Positions 36,291-43,756 of a DNA stretch of 64,000 bases are shown here, piece by piece. Position 1 is the first letter of the stretch. The number at the start of each line of letters is the position of its first letter. The notes under the pieces are model-generated. The model saw only the letters and a list, made by a program, of their open reading frames with translations. It made no database searches and was not told where the DNA came from. Position numbers and translations under genes: made by a program. Source of the stretch: Candidatus Woesearchaeota archaeon (GTDB lineage Archaea; Nanobdellota; Nanobdellia; Woesearchaeales; GCA-2686295); NCBI GenBank assembly GCA_013202845.1, contig JABMPT010000012.1:1-64000 (forward strand), written 5' to 3'.

Positions 36291-36599
36291 ATCATACATT
36301 TAACAAAAGAAAATTTTGATGCTGAAACAAAAGAAGGAAAGGTTATCATAGACTTTTGGGCGGAATGGTGCGGTCCTTGCAGGATGCTTGGCCCGGTCTT
36401 TGAAGCTCTAGGCGAAGAAATGAAAGACTATAAATTCACAAAAGTCAATGTTGATGAGAACCAAGAACTTGCAGGAAAGTATGGAGTCAGAGGCATTCCA
36501 ACAATGATTTTCCTGAGAGACGGCGAAGAAGTCGACAGAGTAGTCGGTGCATTGCCAAAAGAAGCATTAAAAGCAAAGATAGAAAAAATATTCAAATAA
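36291..36599 (+). CDS. trxA: Thioredoxin (apparent AUC start codon)
   Basis: 102 aa. It has the full fold: a HLTKENFD start, IIDFWAEWCGPCRMLGPVFE active site near residues 24-43, VNVDENQELAGKYGVRGIPT with the cis-Pro, and a C-terminal helix. No ATG, GTG or TTG lies in frame upstream of the WCGPC motif: the codon before ATC is TAA. A GAGGTG ribosome site stands six bases before ATC at 36291, and starting there gives exactly the usual thioredoxin N terminus. The first in-frame ATG (36384) would destroy the active site. General disulphide reductase. Confidence 0.88.
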   Translation: MIHLTKENFDAETKEGKVIIDFWAEWCGPCRMLGPVFEALGEEMKDYKFTKVNVDENQELAGKYGVRGIPTMIFLRDGEEVDRVVGALPKEALKAKIEKIFK

Positions 36600-36605
36600 T
36601 GTTCA

Positions 36606-37355
36606 ATGTTTATCCATAATTTGAATCCAGTTCTGTTAAAACTAGGTTTCTTAGAGATAAGGTACTATAGTTTAGTATATATTATAGGGTTTTTGCTGGC
36701 TTACTTTGTATTGATAAAAGCTGTAAAGAGTAAGAAGGTTAAGAACCTAACAAAAGCAGCAGCAGAAGACTTCATGGTTTATTTGATACTTGGAAGCATT
36801 ATCGGTGGGAGGCTATTTCACTTCATATTCTTCAATCCAAGTGTAATATGGACAGATCCTTTAGAGATATTGTTTATCTGGCATGGTGGCATATCCTTTC
36901 ATGGTGGTTTGATAGGAGCAGTAGTTGGATATTATTTCTTCAGGAAGAAATATGATGTTAAGTTTTACGACTTAGCTGATTTGTTGATGATACCATTTGC
37001 ATTCACATTATTTCTTGGCAGAATTGCAAACTTCATAAACGGAGAGCTATGGGGGACAGTTACAAATGTGAATTGGTGTGTCCAATTCCAAGGAGTTGAA
37101 GGATGCAGACATCCATCGCAGTTGTACGAAGCTGCTAAGAATTTGGTTATCTTCGGAGTATTGTGGTTCATGAAGGACATGAAGAAACTGAAGAAAGGAA
37201 TGATATTCTGGAGCTTTGTACTGATGTATGGATTATTGAGATTCATAGTGAACTTCTGGAGAGACGTCGACAGAGAAATGGGACAAATACTAAGCTTGAT
37301 AATGGTTGTAATAGCTGTTTATTTCCTTTTCAAGCTGAAAAATAGCAAAAATTAA
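36606..37355 (+). CDS. lgt: Prolipoprotein diacylglyceryl transferase homologue
   Basis: 249 aa with seven hydrophobic segments. Lgt signatures are present: LEIRYYSLVYIIGFLLAY, GGISFHGGLIGA (catalytic His region), FLGRIANFINGELWG, HPSQLYEA and YGLLRFIVNFWRD. Lgt moves a diacylglyceryl group from phospholipid to the lipobox Cys of secreted proteins. Archaeal ether lipids would require a different donor. It follows the thioredoxin gene by six bases, so they are probably co-transcribed. Assignment to the family is firm; the donor lipid is inference. Confidence 0.9.
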   Translation: MFIHNLNPVLLKLGFLEIRYYSLVYIIGFLLAYFVLIKAVKSKKVKNLTKAAAEDFMVYLILGSIIGGRLFHFIFFNPSVIWTDPLEILFIWHGGISFHGGLIGAVVGYYFFRKKYDVKFYDLADLLMIPFAFTLFLGRIANFINGELWGTVTNVNWCVQFQGVEGCRHPSQLYEAAKNLVIFGVLWFMKDMKKLKKGMIFWSFVLMYGLLRFIVNFWRDVDREMGQILSLIMVVIAVYFLFKLKNSKN

Positions 37356-37391
37356 ATACTTCTTCTTCCATAAATAGATATAGGGGATAAA

Positions 37392-37691
37392 ATGAACGAG
37401 ATGAAATGCTCTGTTCATGGCCTTTATCACGAGACAACATGTAGTTGGTGTGGAGACTCAATATGCAAACAATGTATTGAGGCAGGTGATGGAAAGAAAT
37501 ACTGCACCAAGTGTTATCATAAGATTTCAAAAGGCAGTGTCGCAAGGTTCTTGAACAAAAAAACACTGGGAGAAAAACCCGGGGAAAAGGTTTTCAACAT
37601 AGATCCTATGCTAACAGAAGAGGATATAAAGAAGAAACGTCAAGCACTGGAGATAAGGGAGAAGGCTAAAAAGATATTGGCTGGACGTTGA
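37392..37691 (+). CDS. Small B-box-like zinc-finger protein
   Basis: 99 aa. The N-terminal 45 residues hold CSVHGLYHETTCSWCGDSIC then CIEAGDGKKYCTKCYHK, a Cys/His array of B-box zinc-finger type able to bind two zinc ions. The rest is charged and helical (EEDIKKKRQALEIREKAKK) with no membrane segment. A similar finger often precedes membrane domains in bacteria and archaea, but here it stands alone. Function unknown. Confidence 0.78.
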   Translation: MNEMKCSVHGLYHETTCSWCGDSICKQCIEAGDGKKYCTKCYHKISKGSVARFLNKKTLGEKPGEKVFNIDPMLTEEDIKKKRQALEIREKAKKILAGR

Positions 37692-37741
37692 GCCTAAAAC
37701 GGAAAATATTAAATACTTCTTCATAGAATTATTCTTCTAGG

Positions 37742-38413
37742 ATGAAACTGGAAACACCTGTGATAATAGTTAATTTCAAGGCATACATCCAGGGAACTGG
37801 AAGTGGAGCTGGTAGACTTGCGAAGATATGTGAGAAAGTGGCTCATGATACAGGAAAAAACATTGTTATAGCTGTTGAAGAGGTTGACTTGCACAGGATA
37901 AGTTCAATGGTTGATATATCTGTTTTCTCTGAGCACATGGATCCAATACATCCTGGAGCACATACAGGACAGAACTTGCCAGAAGCATTGAAAGAAAACG
38001 GTGCAAAAGGTACAATTCTCAATCATTCTGAAGATCGCTTTAGGATAGATATGCTTAAAGGAAGCATTAGCAGAGCAAAAGAGCTGGAACTAGTAACAGT
38101 TGTTTGTGCAAATGATGCAGACACTGCAGAAGCAGTAGCTGCTTTTGAACCTGATTTTATAGCTGTAGAACCTCCTGAATTGATAGGGGGAGATATTTCT
38201 GTAAGCACATCAAAGCCAGAAGTGATAACAGACACAATAGCCCAAGTTAAGAAAGTGGCAGCTATTCCAGTGCTGTGCGGTGCAGGCGTGAAGTCTGGCG
38301 AAGATGTGAAGAAAGCCATAGAGCTAGGAGCAGATGGAATACTCATAGCTTCAGGCATTGTAAAAGCAGAAGACCCTGAAAAAGCTCTTAGAGAATTAGC
38401 AGAAGCACTTTAG
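37742..38413 (+). CDS. tpiA: Triosephosphate isomerase (archaeal type)
   Basis: 223 aa, the short archaeal form. NFKAYIQGTG carries the substrate-binding Asn and Lys near residues 11-13, LNHSEDRF the catalytic His near 98, FIAVEPPELIGG the catalytic Glu near 144, and CGAGVKSGEDVKKAIELGAD with ILIASGIVKA the phosphate-binding end. It interconverts dihydroxyacetone phosphate and glyceraldehyde 3-phosphate. Near-leaderless start. Confidence 0.96.
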   Translation: MKLETPVIIVNFKAYIQGTGSGAGRLAKICEKVAHDTGKNIVIAVEEVDLHRISSMVDISVFSEHMDPIHPGAHTGQNLPEALKENGAKGTILNHSEDRFRIDMLKGSISRAKELELVTVVCANDADTAEAVAAFEPDFIAVEPPELIGGDISVSTSKPEVITDTIAQVKKVAAIPVLCGAGVKSGEDVKKAIELGADGILIASGIVKAEDPEKALRELAEAL

Positions 38414-38931
38414 ACAATGACGTAAATTCTTTTCTTGGAATCATAAGTGTTTTCAAATACAACTCCTCCTCCAGATGTATATTTGTAGATGATTTCTACA
38501 TCAAAAGCGTGCTGGCCCTTAGAAGTTTTTTTTGGTATGTTTATCTGTATCAAGGCGTGTTGTTTTTGGTTTGGTTGAAGAGAATAATCTTCAGTAAAGT
38601 ATATTATATCATTACTTGTAAAATTAGTGCTTTTTGATTCAACCTTAACTCTAAAATCTGCTACAGTATTAAGCTCATTCCAAAAACCAACTGTGAAAAT
38701 AGCTGCTTTTCCTCTCTCAGCTTTAATTGTTGTTCTTGGAATAACTATCAAACTGCCGTCATCCATCAATTTATCAAGATCCTGTTCCATTTTATCTGTC
38801 ATAGAAGCTTGAAGCTTTTTCCCAGTATCTATAAACTTTGAGAACAATCCAAAGCCTATAGTTATTAATGCTATTGATAGAATAATAACTACAAGCATAT
38901 TTGTAGCAAGTTCAAAACCTTTCTTATTCAT
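38410..38931 (-). CDS. Pilin-like secreted/membrane-anchored protein
   Basis: 173 aa from the ATG at 38931 (MNKKGFELATNML); a TTG one codon earlier is unlikely. A short basic head plus G-F-E and a hydrophobic stretch (LATNMLVVIILSIALITIGF) has the form of an archaeal class III/type IV prepilin signal. The rest is a beta-rich domain with IFTVGFWNELNTVADFRVKV, like the stalk proteins of archaella. It probably assembles in, or docks to, a surface filament or the S-layer. Convergent with tpiA, sharing four bases. Confidence 0.65.
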   Translation of the reverse strand: MNKKGFELATNMLVVIILSIALITIGFGLFSKFIDTGKKLQASMTDKMEQDLDKLMDDGSLIVIPRTTIKAERGKAAIFTVGFWNELNTVADFRVKVESKSTNFTSNDIIYFTEDYSLQPNQKQHALIQINIPKKTSKGQHAFDVEIIYKYTSGGGVVFENTYDSKKRIYVIV

Positions 38932-38954
38932 CAAAAATCCTCTCTTGATTTTTG
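38932..38954. repeat. Inverted repeat CAAAAATC...GATTTTTG
   Basis: An 8-bp stem with a 7-base loop lies directly in front of the pilin-like start codon. It has the same arms as the hairpin at 3178-3196. Confidence 0.5.
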
Positions 38955-38955
38955 G

Positions 38956-38985
38956 GAATTCAAAAAACCTGGTTTTTTGTAATTC
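38956..38985. repeat. Long inverted repeat GAATT-CAAAAAACC-T-GGTTTTTTG-T-AATTC
   Basis: The arms pair over 14 positions with a single bulged T. It sits upstream of the pilin-like gene at 38410-38931 and resembles the hairpin at 50123-50141 upstream of another pilin-type gene. It could be an operator or an RNA hairpin in the leader. Confidence 0.6.
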
Positions 38986-39009
38986 ATTTTAAAAATATAG
39001 ATAAAAAAA

Positions 39010-39228
39010 TTATTTCATGAAGTGGTATTCTTTGACAAGCAGCCATGTGAATAAGAACATCACAACAGCTCCTGCGATCAGCACTGAGAATCCATACCAG
39101 AAATCCTGGCTAAGGGTAATAATCTTATAGAATCCAAAGCCCATGATTATAACGCCAATCCATAGGAACTTGTCAAGTACTAGCTTCATGATATCAAATT
39201 CTTGTTCTTTACTCATGTGTTTCTTCAT
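39010..39228 (-). CDS. Small two-helix membrane protein
   Basis: 72 aa from the ATG at 39228 (MKKHMSKEQEFD), placed by the GAGGTG ribosome site six bases upstream; the in-frame GTG earlier lies inside that site. Two membrane helices, FLWIGVIIMGFGFYKIIT and FSVLIAGAVVMFLFTWLL, flank a short loop. It follows the pilin-like gene at 39240-39725 closely and precedes another (38410-38931), suggesting a role in the same surface apparatus. Function not recognised. Confidence 0.65.
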   Translation of the reverse strand: MKKHMSKEQEFDIMKLVLDKFLWIGVIIMGFGFYKIITLSQDFWYGFSVLIAGAVVMFLFTWLLVKEYHFMK

Positions 39229-39239
39229 ATTATACACCT

Positions 39240-39725
39240 CTAAGCATTCACAATAATTTCAACTTGTTTGGTGCTTTTTGCTACATCACCTACTTTTGCT
39301 TGGAGTTTACAGAGATAGGTTCCTGGAGTTGTTCCTAATCCTTTAAGTCGAACAGCAAATTCGACATGGTCTCCTAGATTGATTTTCTCTGATAATGAAA
39401 CAACATCTAATGGAATTTCTTCAGTACAATCTCCTAATCCTATTTTAACTAAATCGTCAGCTCCAAAGAAGTTATCGTTGTACACACTGGCAACAAATGT
39501 ATCTTCCCCACTTGATTTTACAACTAGCTTTGCTGGATTAGTAGTAAATGGTTCTGATGCTGATGCAGGGTTTGGAATTGGAGGAGCCTCTGGCAGATTA
39601 ACCAGTCTTTCCCTAAGATTATTGATTAATGTTATTCCTAATCCAAGAACTGCCATAGCCATAACAAGTATTACTATAGCTTGAATACTCATGTTTAAAG
39701 AACCGTCTTTTCTTCTTGTAATCAT
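39240..39725 (-). CDS. Pilin-like protein with Ig-type domain
   Basis: 161 aa from the ATG at 39725, chosen because GAGGTG lies seven bases upstream; the ATG two codons earlier is only one base from it. A basic head (TRRKDGSLNMSIQ) precedes a membrane stretch AIVILVMAMAVLGLGITLI, then a Pro-rich stalk (PEAPPIPNPASASEP) and a beta domain ending KSTKQVEIIVNA. The layout is that of an archaeal pilin or surface-anchored Ig-like protein. First of a three-gene set with 39010-39228 and 38410-38931. Confidence 0.65.
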   Translation of the reverse strand: MITRRKDGSLNMSIQAIVILVMAMAVLGLGITLINNLRERLVNLPEAPPIPNPASASEPFTTNPAKLVVKSSGEDTFVASVYNDNFFGADDLVKIGLGDCTEEIPLDVVSLSEKINLGDHVEFAVRLKGLGTTPGTYLCKLQAKVGDVAKSTKQVEIIVNA

Positions 39726-39825
39726 TATCATACACCTCTTGTTTGTATTATATGAATTCTTAGGGTTTTCTCTTTATATAATTTTCTATAGTTTTACCTT
39801 GTTAAAGATTAATATTATACTTTTT

Positions 39826-40113
39826 TTATAAGAAATCAATTTCATCTGACCTTATTGTTATCTCCTTTGGAACTGCTTTTTTTTCAGTTTCAACAAGTGG
39901 ATTAATGCTTAATGCTTTTTTCAGAGAGATTGGTCCGCAATTAGCGCAAATAAAAAAAGCTCCGTATTTGCCGTTTTTTATGCTTAGAATTTCTTTACAA
40001 GCGCAATTCATTTCAGGCAATACTTCTTTCTTATGCATGTTACAGGTTGCAAATCCCTGTTCATTCTTCGCAATTGCTTGTTGTCTACAAAATATGCAGT
40101 TGGTAATCCTCAT
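39826..40113 (-). CDS. Small zinc-binding protein
   Basis: 95 aa. Metal-binding patterns CIFCRQQ, CNMHKKEV, CACKEI and CANCG could hold two zinc ions. The segment YGAFFICANCGPISLKKAL resembles the topoisomerase I-type zinc ribbon. The C-terminal tail is acidic and probably flexible. TATA box and start are close together, so it is probably leaderless. Specific function unknown; nucleic-acid binding is likely from the ribbon. Confidence 0.65.
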   Translation of the reverse strand: MRITNCIFCRQQAIAKNEQGFATCNMHKKEVLPEMNCACKEILSIKNGKYGAFFICANCGPISLKKALSINPLVETEKKAVPKEITIRSDEIDFL

Positions 40114-40228
40114 ATGAAAGATGAATGTTTGGAATTTATTTATAAGGTTTGTTGTGAATTAAAATAACTTATTAATGATATATTGTTAGGATTCCGGTTA
40201 TTTGCTTCAGATTCCTTATCAAAAAAAG

Positions 40229-40243
40229 AAACATTTATATATT
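40229..40243 (+). promoter_or_regulatory. TATA box for the MscS-like gene
   Basis: The sequence AACATTTATATATTA fits an archaeal BRE/TATA element. It lies some 60-70 bases before the coding start, implying a leader of about 45 bases that ends in the GGGGTGAT ribosome site. Confidence 0.5.
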
Positions 40244-40300
40244 ATCTGTTCTCTATAACTATTAATATTTTAAAAAGAGGTTTTAAAAGGGGTGATAAAT

Positions 40301-40960
40301 TTGGTTACTTATCTTGAAGCAACAGGTATATCTCTAATGGATGTATTAGCCAACTTATGGTTTCAATTTATTCAATTGTTACCAGGACTGATCGGAGCTG
40401 TTATTTTGCTATTGATCGGTTATTTCTTAGGAGCATTATTCGAAGGAATAATTAAAGGCGCTCTATTAAAAGCTGGTTTAGACCATTGGGTAGAGAAACA
40501 TGAGAGACACCACGCACTTGGTAAAGCGAGTGTATCAGGTATCATTGGTGGAGCTGCTAAATGGTATACATTAGTACTGTTCATGAGTCCGGCAGCAGCG
40601 CTGATTAACCTGGGAGTATTATCAACCTTACTATATGACTTGGCAAGATGGTTGCCACACGTCATCGCAGGAGTGTTGATATTCTACTTCGGCTTGGTAC
40701 TTGCTGACATGGCAGAAACGTCCATTGAAAGCCACAAGTTCAAGTGGAGACATTTCTGGGGAGGACTAGCAAGAGTCATAATAATCCTGTTCGTGTTAGA
40801 CATTTCCTTGAAAGAAATAGGAATAAACATTATTATTGCTGAGTCAACCTACTTGATACTACTAACTGGAATCGTGTTGGCATTGGCACTAGCAATCGGA
40901 ATTGGATTCGGAATGGCACTAAAAGATGATGCCAAGAAGATAATAAAGAAATTAACTTAA
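40301..40960 (+). CDS. MscS-like conserved TM-helix membrane protein
   Basis: 219 aa from the TTG at 40301. The GTG at 40292 is part of the ribosome site GGGGTGAT, so TTG is the better start. About five hydrophobic helices are present. FIQLLPGLIGAVILLLIGYF with LGALFEGIIKGALLKAGLD, and the second copy LPHVIAGVLIFYFGLVLADM, are the duplicated TM-helix unit found in archaeal and bacterial relatives of small-conductance mechanosensitive channels. The MscS beta domain is missing. It may be a membrane-tension or osmotic channel component. Confidence 0.78.
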   Translation: MVTYLEATGISLMDVLANLWFQFIQLLPGLIGAVILLLIGYFLGALFEGIIKGALLKAGLDHWVEKHERHHALGKASVSGIIGGAAKWYTLVLFMSPAAALINLGVLSTLLYDLARWLPHVIAGVLIFYFGLVLADMAETSIESHKFKWRHFWGGLARVIIILFVLDISLKEIGINIIIAESTYLILLTGIVLALALAIGIGFGMALKDDAKKIIKKLT

Positions 40961-40996
40961 TTTCTTTTATTTTTTTTTCTTTTTTCGTTTTTCTTT
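40961..40996 (+). terminator. T-rich transcription terminator
   Basis: Directly after the MscS-like stop come T-runs (TTTTATTTTTTTTTCTTTTTT, broken by single bases), the usual archaeal intrinsic terminator form. It precedes the cdc6 promoter. Confidence 0.6.
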
Positions 40997-41046
40997 CGGA
41001 TTCTATTTGAAAAAATATTTAAACGAATATCTTATCTTTTCACAGT

Positions 41047-42102
41047 ATGGGAACATTTGATGATATTCTAGGTCATGGGGAGTCTTTGATAAAGAATGAG
41101 AATGCATTAGACTATGATTTTATACCGAAACTCATACCTCATCGTGAACAAGAGCAGAGACAGGTAGCTCTAGCGATAAAACCATTACTAGGGAAAAGAA
41201 ACGGGAGGAATATGTTCATCTTTGGCAAGCCAGGAGTTGGCAAGACAGTTGCAGCAAAACATGTTCTTAGAGAGCTTGAAGAGAAATACGATGACATACA
41301 CGCGGTATATGTTAATTGCTGGCAGCAAAACACCAGTTACAAAGTAGCTGTTTCTATCTGTGACCAAATCGGTTTCAAGTTTGTCCAGAACAAGAACACA
41401 ACAGAACTATTCCAGGTAGTGGCAAGGATTGTCAATGAGGCATCAGTTGTGTTTGTCTTTGATGAAATAGACAAAGTAGAAGATACTGATTTCCTGTATC
41501 ATTTGCTTGAAGAAGTTTACAGGAAGACATTGCTATTAATAACTAATTATAAGGTCTGGTTGACGGATCTTGATGAAAGAGTTCGTTCCAGATTAACGCT
41601 TGAGCAGCTGGAGTTCAAGCAATACACTCCAGAAGAAACCTCTTCAATATTGAGAGACAGGTTAGGATATGCTTTTCCAAAAGATGTTTGGAATGATGAA
41701 GCTTTTAGCTTGGTCGCGAAGAAAGCAGGTGAGCTAAAAGATATAAGATCAGGATTGTTCTTGCTAAAGGAATCTGCATTTGCAGCAGAAGAGAAAGCAA
41801 AGAGAAAGATAGAATTAGAGGATGTTAAGAAAGCTTTCTCAAAACTTGATGACTTCACAATCAAGAACAGTGAGGAATTAGAAAGTGAAACAAAGTTCAT
41901 CTATGGTCTTGTGAAAGAGAATTCTGGAATGAAGATTGGCGAGTTATTTGAGGTTTATCAAAAAAAAGACGGTAAATCAAGCTACAAGACCTTCCAGAGA
42001 AAGATAGAGAAATTATCAGAGAACAAATTCATTTCTACAAAAAAACAGACAGGTAAGGGTGGTAATACCACAATTGTTGAGAAGAAATTGACTGATTTCT
42101 AA
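41047..42102 (+). CDS. cdc6: Orc1/Cdc6-family replication initiator-like AAA+ protein
   Basis: 351 aa. Walker A is FGKPGVGKT near residue 58, Walker B VFVFDEIDK near 138, sensor 1 LLITNYKVW, and sensor 2/arginine-finger-like DERVRSRL. A C-terminal winged helix follows (MKIGELFEVYQ, SYKTFQRKIEKLSENKFI). The order and length match archaeal Orc1/Cdc6, which binds origins and helps load MCM. TATA (AATATTTAAACG) is about 30 bases upstream of the ATG, consistent with leaderless mRNA. I cannot pick out origin-recognition boxes beside it. Confidence 0.9.
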   Translation: MGTFDDILGHGESLIKNENALDYDFIPKLIPHREQEQRQVALAIKPLLGKRNGRNMFIFGKPGVGKTVAAKHVLRELEEKYDDIHAVYVNCWQQNTSYKVAVSICDQIGFKFVQNKNTTELFQVVARIVNEASVVFVFDEIDKVEDTDFLYHLLEEVYRKTLLLITNYKVWLTDLDERVRSRLTLEQLEFKQYTPEETSSILRDRLGYAFPKDVWNDEAFSLVAKKAGELKDIRSGLFLLKESAFAAEEKAKRKIELEDVKKAFSKLDDFTIKNSEELESETKFIYGLVKENSGMKIGELFEVYQKKDGKSSYKTFQRKIEKLSENKFISTKKQTGKGGNTTIVEKKLTDF

Positions 42103-42350
42103 GAATGGCTCCAACCAAAACTCAATCCTCCATTATCAAAACACTCTATTAACTTCAGATTTATGCATTCTTCATCTGGACAGAAACCCTTGCCCTCATA
42201 TATTCCACCACCACAATAATATTGCGTTGATTCTGAAGCTATTGAATGACCAGTAACTGATAGTTCATCAGTGAGCAAAAATAATAATCCAATAAATACA
42301 AGGACAAGAACAATTACAAGAACACCTGTTTCATGTTTGTGTTTATTCAT
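42099..42350 (-). CDS. Small Cys-containing membrane-anchored protein
   Basis: 83 aa. One N-terminal membrane helix (TGVLVIVLVLVFIGLLFLLT) is followed by a short exported domain with five Cys (YYCGGGIYEGKGFCPDEECINLKLIECFDNGG). These could form disulphides. Possibly a small surface protein; no known family recognised. Its end overlaps the convergent cdc6 stop by four bases. Confidence 0.55.
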   Translation of the reverse strand: MNKHKHETGVLVIVLVLVFIGLLFLLTDELSVTGHSIASESTQYYCGGGIYEGKGFCPDEECINLKLIECFDNGGLSFGWSHS

Positions 42351-42531
42351 TAATACCTGTTGTTCTCTCTACGGTTTATTCTATATAAATATTATTATTT
42401 GACCACTGGACAGCTTAAAAACTAGTTTGTTTCTCGTCGAGGGCACTGGACATTCTGCCGTGGGGTATTTAAATGAAAATAACCATTTCTACTATGTTGC
42501 ATTAAACAAAGTTCATTGGAGGTGATGCACA
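42351..42531. promoter_or_regulatory. Divergent promoter region with two CACTGGACA direct repeats
   Basis: A minus-strand TATA (AATATTTATATAG, about 42382-42394) serves the Cys-rich membrane protein, and a plus-strand TATA (GTATTTAAATG, about 42465-42475) serves the small-ORF operon. The nonamer CACTGGACA occurs twice between or next to them, at 42404-42412 and 42444-42452, 40 bases apart, consistent with a regulator site on one face of DNA. Confidence 0.5.
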
Positions 42532-42636
42532 ATGTCAACAGAACAAATTGAACAATTATTTTACAACCAGATAAGGTATTTGACAAAGAAAACTGTGGAA
42601 AGCTTTGATGTACAACATAGTGATGCAAAGATGTGA
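42532..42636 (+). CDS. Small protein 1 of three-ORF cassette (34 aa)
   Basis: 34 codons beginning MSTEQIEQLFYNQIRYL and ending DVQHSDAKM. GGAGGTGAT, the full complement of the archaeal anti-Shine-Dalgarno, stands five bases before the ATG, the strongest ribosome site I see in the window. The sequence suggests one amphipathic helix. Its stop codon lies within the ribosome site of the next small ORF. Function unknown. Confidence 0.65.
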   Translation: MSTEQIEQLFYNQIRYLTKKTVESFDVQHSDAKM

Positions 42637-42646
42637 GGTGATGCAT

Positions 42647-42769
42647 ATGATTGCAGAAGAAAAAGTTTATAGTTATTATCCGGAGAAAGTGGCTCGTGTC
42701 ATGATGGAACATGAGCTAATACTGCCCGGAGAAGAGAATGCATTTGCAAGTTTTGTAAGAGGTTATTAA
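42647..42769 (+). CDS. Small protein 2 of three-ORF cassette (40 aa)
   Basis: 40 codons, MIAEEKVYSYYPEKVARVMM to ASFVRGY. The ribosome site GAGGTGAT is four bases upstream of the ATG at 42647; an ATG at 42641 overlaps that site and is less likely. The middle is helical, with a Tyr pair near the N terminus. No known family. It sits between two other tiny ORFs on what looks like one transcript. Confidence 0.62.
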   Translation: MIAEEKVYSYYPEKVARVMMEHELILPGEENAFASFVRGY

Positions 42770-42770
42770 G

Positions 42771-42881
42771 ATGTTTGGAAAAAAACAATACTTGGAATGG
42801 AACTCTTATATGAATAAAGTAGATTTCTTAGATATGTTTAATTGGCAGCAATCTGTAAGAAGGCAGAATATTAGTAGATAA
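42771..42881 (+). CDS. Small protein 3 of three-ORF cassette (36 aa)
   Basis: 36 codons, MFGKKQYLEWNSYMNKVDFL to RRQNISR, rich in aromatic residues and strongly basic at both ends. It starts one base after the TAA of small protein 2, and no separate ribosome site is clear, so it probably depends on translational coupling. Function unknown. Confidence 0.5.
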   Translation: MFGKKQYLEWNSYMNKVDFLDMFNWQQSVRRQNISR

Positions 42882-42912
42882 TTTTTTAAAGAGTAATTTT
42901 TTCTTTTTCTTT

Positions 42913-43482
42913 ATGGAAGTCTTGAATAAGGATGAATTCTTAGGAAGAAAACATGTTATGGTTCAAAAGTTAAGATCATCAGTGTTTGTATACCCTACTG
43001 ATACTATTTATGGCATTGGTTGCAATGCGGAGGATGAAGAACTTGTAGATAATATACGAATGTTAAAGAAAAGATTTGACATGTCATTCTCGATAATTGC
43101 ACCTTCAAAAGACTGGATAAGGGAGAATTGTGTGGTTAATAAAAAAGCAGAGGAATGGCTTGATAAATTACCGGGACCATACACTTTAATCATGAAGCTG
43201 AAGAACAAGGATGTCATAGCAGAAAATGTCAACCTTGAAAAAGATACTGTGGGTGTCAGGATGCCTGATAATTGGTTTTCAGAAATTGTTTCTCAGATGG
43301 GTGTACCAGTGGTTACTACTTCTGCAAATGTTTCAGGAAAAGACTTTATGACTTCTGTGGATAATTTGGATCCTGAAATAAAAAAAGGAGTTAACTATGT
43401 GATAGATGATGGAGCTATAAAAGGTAGTCCTTCAACATTGGTGTTCTTGGATAAGAAAAGTATAAGTTTGAAAGAAAGATAG
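42913..43482 (+). CDS. Threonylcarbamoyl-AMP synthase (Sua5/YrdC/TsaC)
   Basis: 189 aa, the short YrdC form without the Sua5 domain. YPTDTIYGIGCNAED near residue 27, KKRFDMSFSIIAPS, LPGPYTLIMK, VGVRMPD and TTSANVSG match the family. It makes threonylcarbamoyl-AMP from threonine, bicarbonate and ATP for t6A37 of tRNAs that read ANN codons. The sequence KRFDMSFS deviates from the common KRPxxxPL loop. Confidence 0.9.
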   Translation: MEVLNKDEFLGRKHVMVQKLRSSVFVYPTDTIYGIGCNAEDEELVDNIRMLKKRFDMSFSIIAPSKDWIRENCVVNKKAEEWLDKLPGPYTLIMKLKNKDVIAENVNLEKDTVGVRMPDNWFSEIVSQMGVPVVTTSANVSGKDFMTSVDNLDPEIKKGVNYVIDDGAIKGSPSTLVFLDKKSISLKER

Positions 43483-43713
43483 TTAATCTTCAACAGAATA
43501 TTTCAAGTCTTCTGGCTCACAATCTTTAGTGTATTTTTCAAGTTTTTCGACTACTTTGTCATATTTTTTCTGGATGTCTTTTTCTTCTTTATCTGGGTCT
43601 TTTCTGTCCATCTTCATAAAAGTAGCATCACTTCTTCGACATAGAGGACACTCTTCTGGTTTATCCTCTTGCTTTAATTCGCATCCACAACCCTCACATA
43701 ACCACACTATCAT
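43483..43713 (-). CDS. Rubredoxin-like zinc/iron protein with helical tail
   Basis: 76 aa. Two knuckles, LCEGCGCEL and CPLCRRSDATFMKM, form the rubredoxin-like metal site seen at the C terminus of rubrerythrins. The first knuckle has an extra Cys. A charged helical tail (EKDIQKKYDKVVEKLEKYT) follows. It probably binds Fe or Zn in electron transfer or peroxide defence. It is separated from the ferredoxin gene by 43 bases on the same strand. Confidence 0.75.
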   Translation of the reverse strand: MIVWLCEGCGCELKQEDKPEECPLCRRSDATFMKMDRKDPDKEEKDIQKKYDKVVEKLEKYTKDCEPEDLKYSVED

Positions 43714-43756
43714 AAGTAAGAATAATGTGTTTTTATTTAAAAAATTTTGTAAAGAA

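Noticed and set aside
40961-42531. Replication origin beside cdc6
   Set aside because: I looked for repeated origin-recognition-like boxes and an AT-rich unwinding element around the gene. Only two CACTGGACA copies and promoter-like AT tracts are seen, which is not enough.
42422-42712. 96-aa minus-strand frame in the region after cdc6
   Set aside because: It lies opposite the small-ORF cassette, whose plus-strand frames have strong ribosome sites. The minus-strand protein is His/Leu-rich with no start signal.
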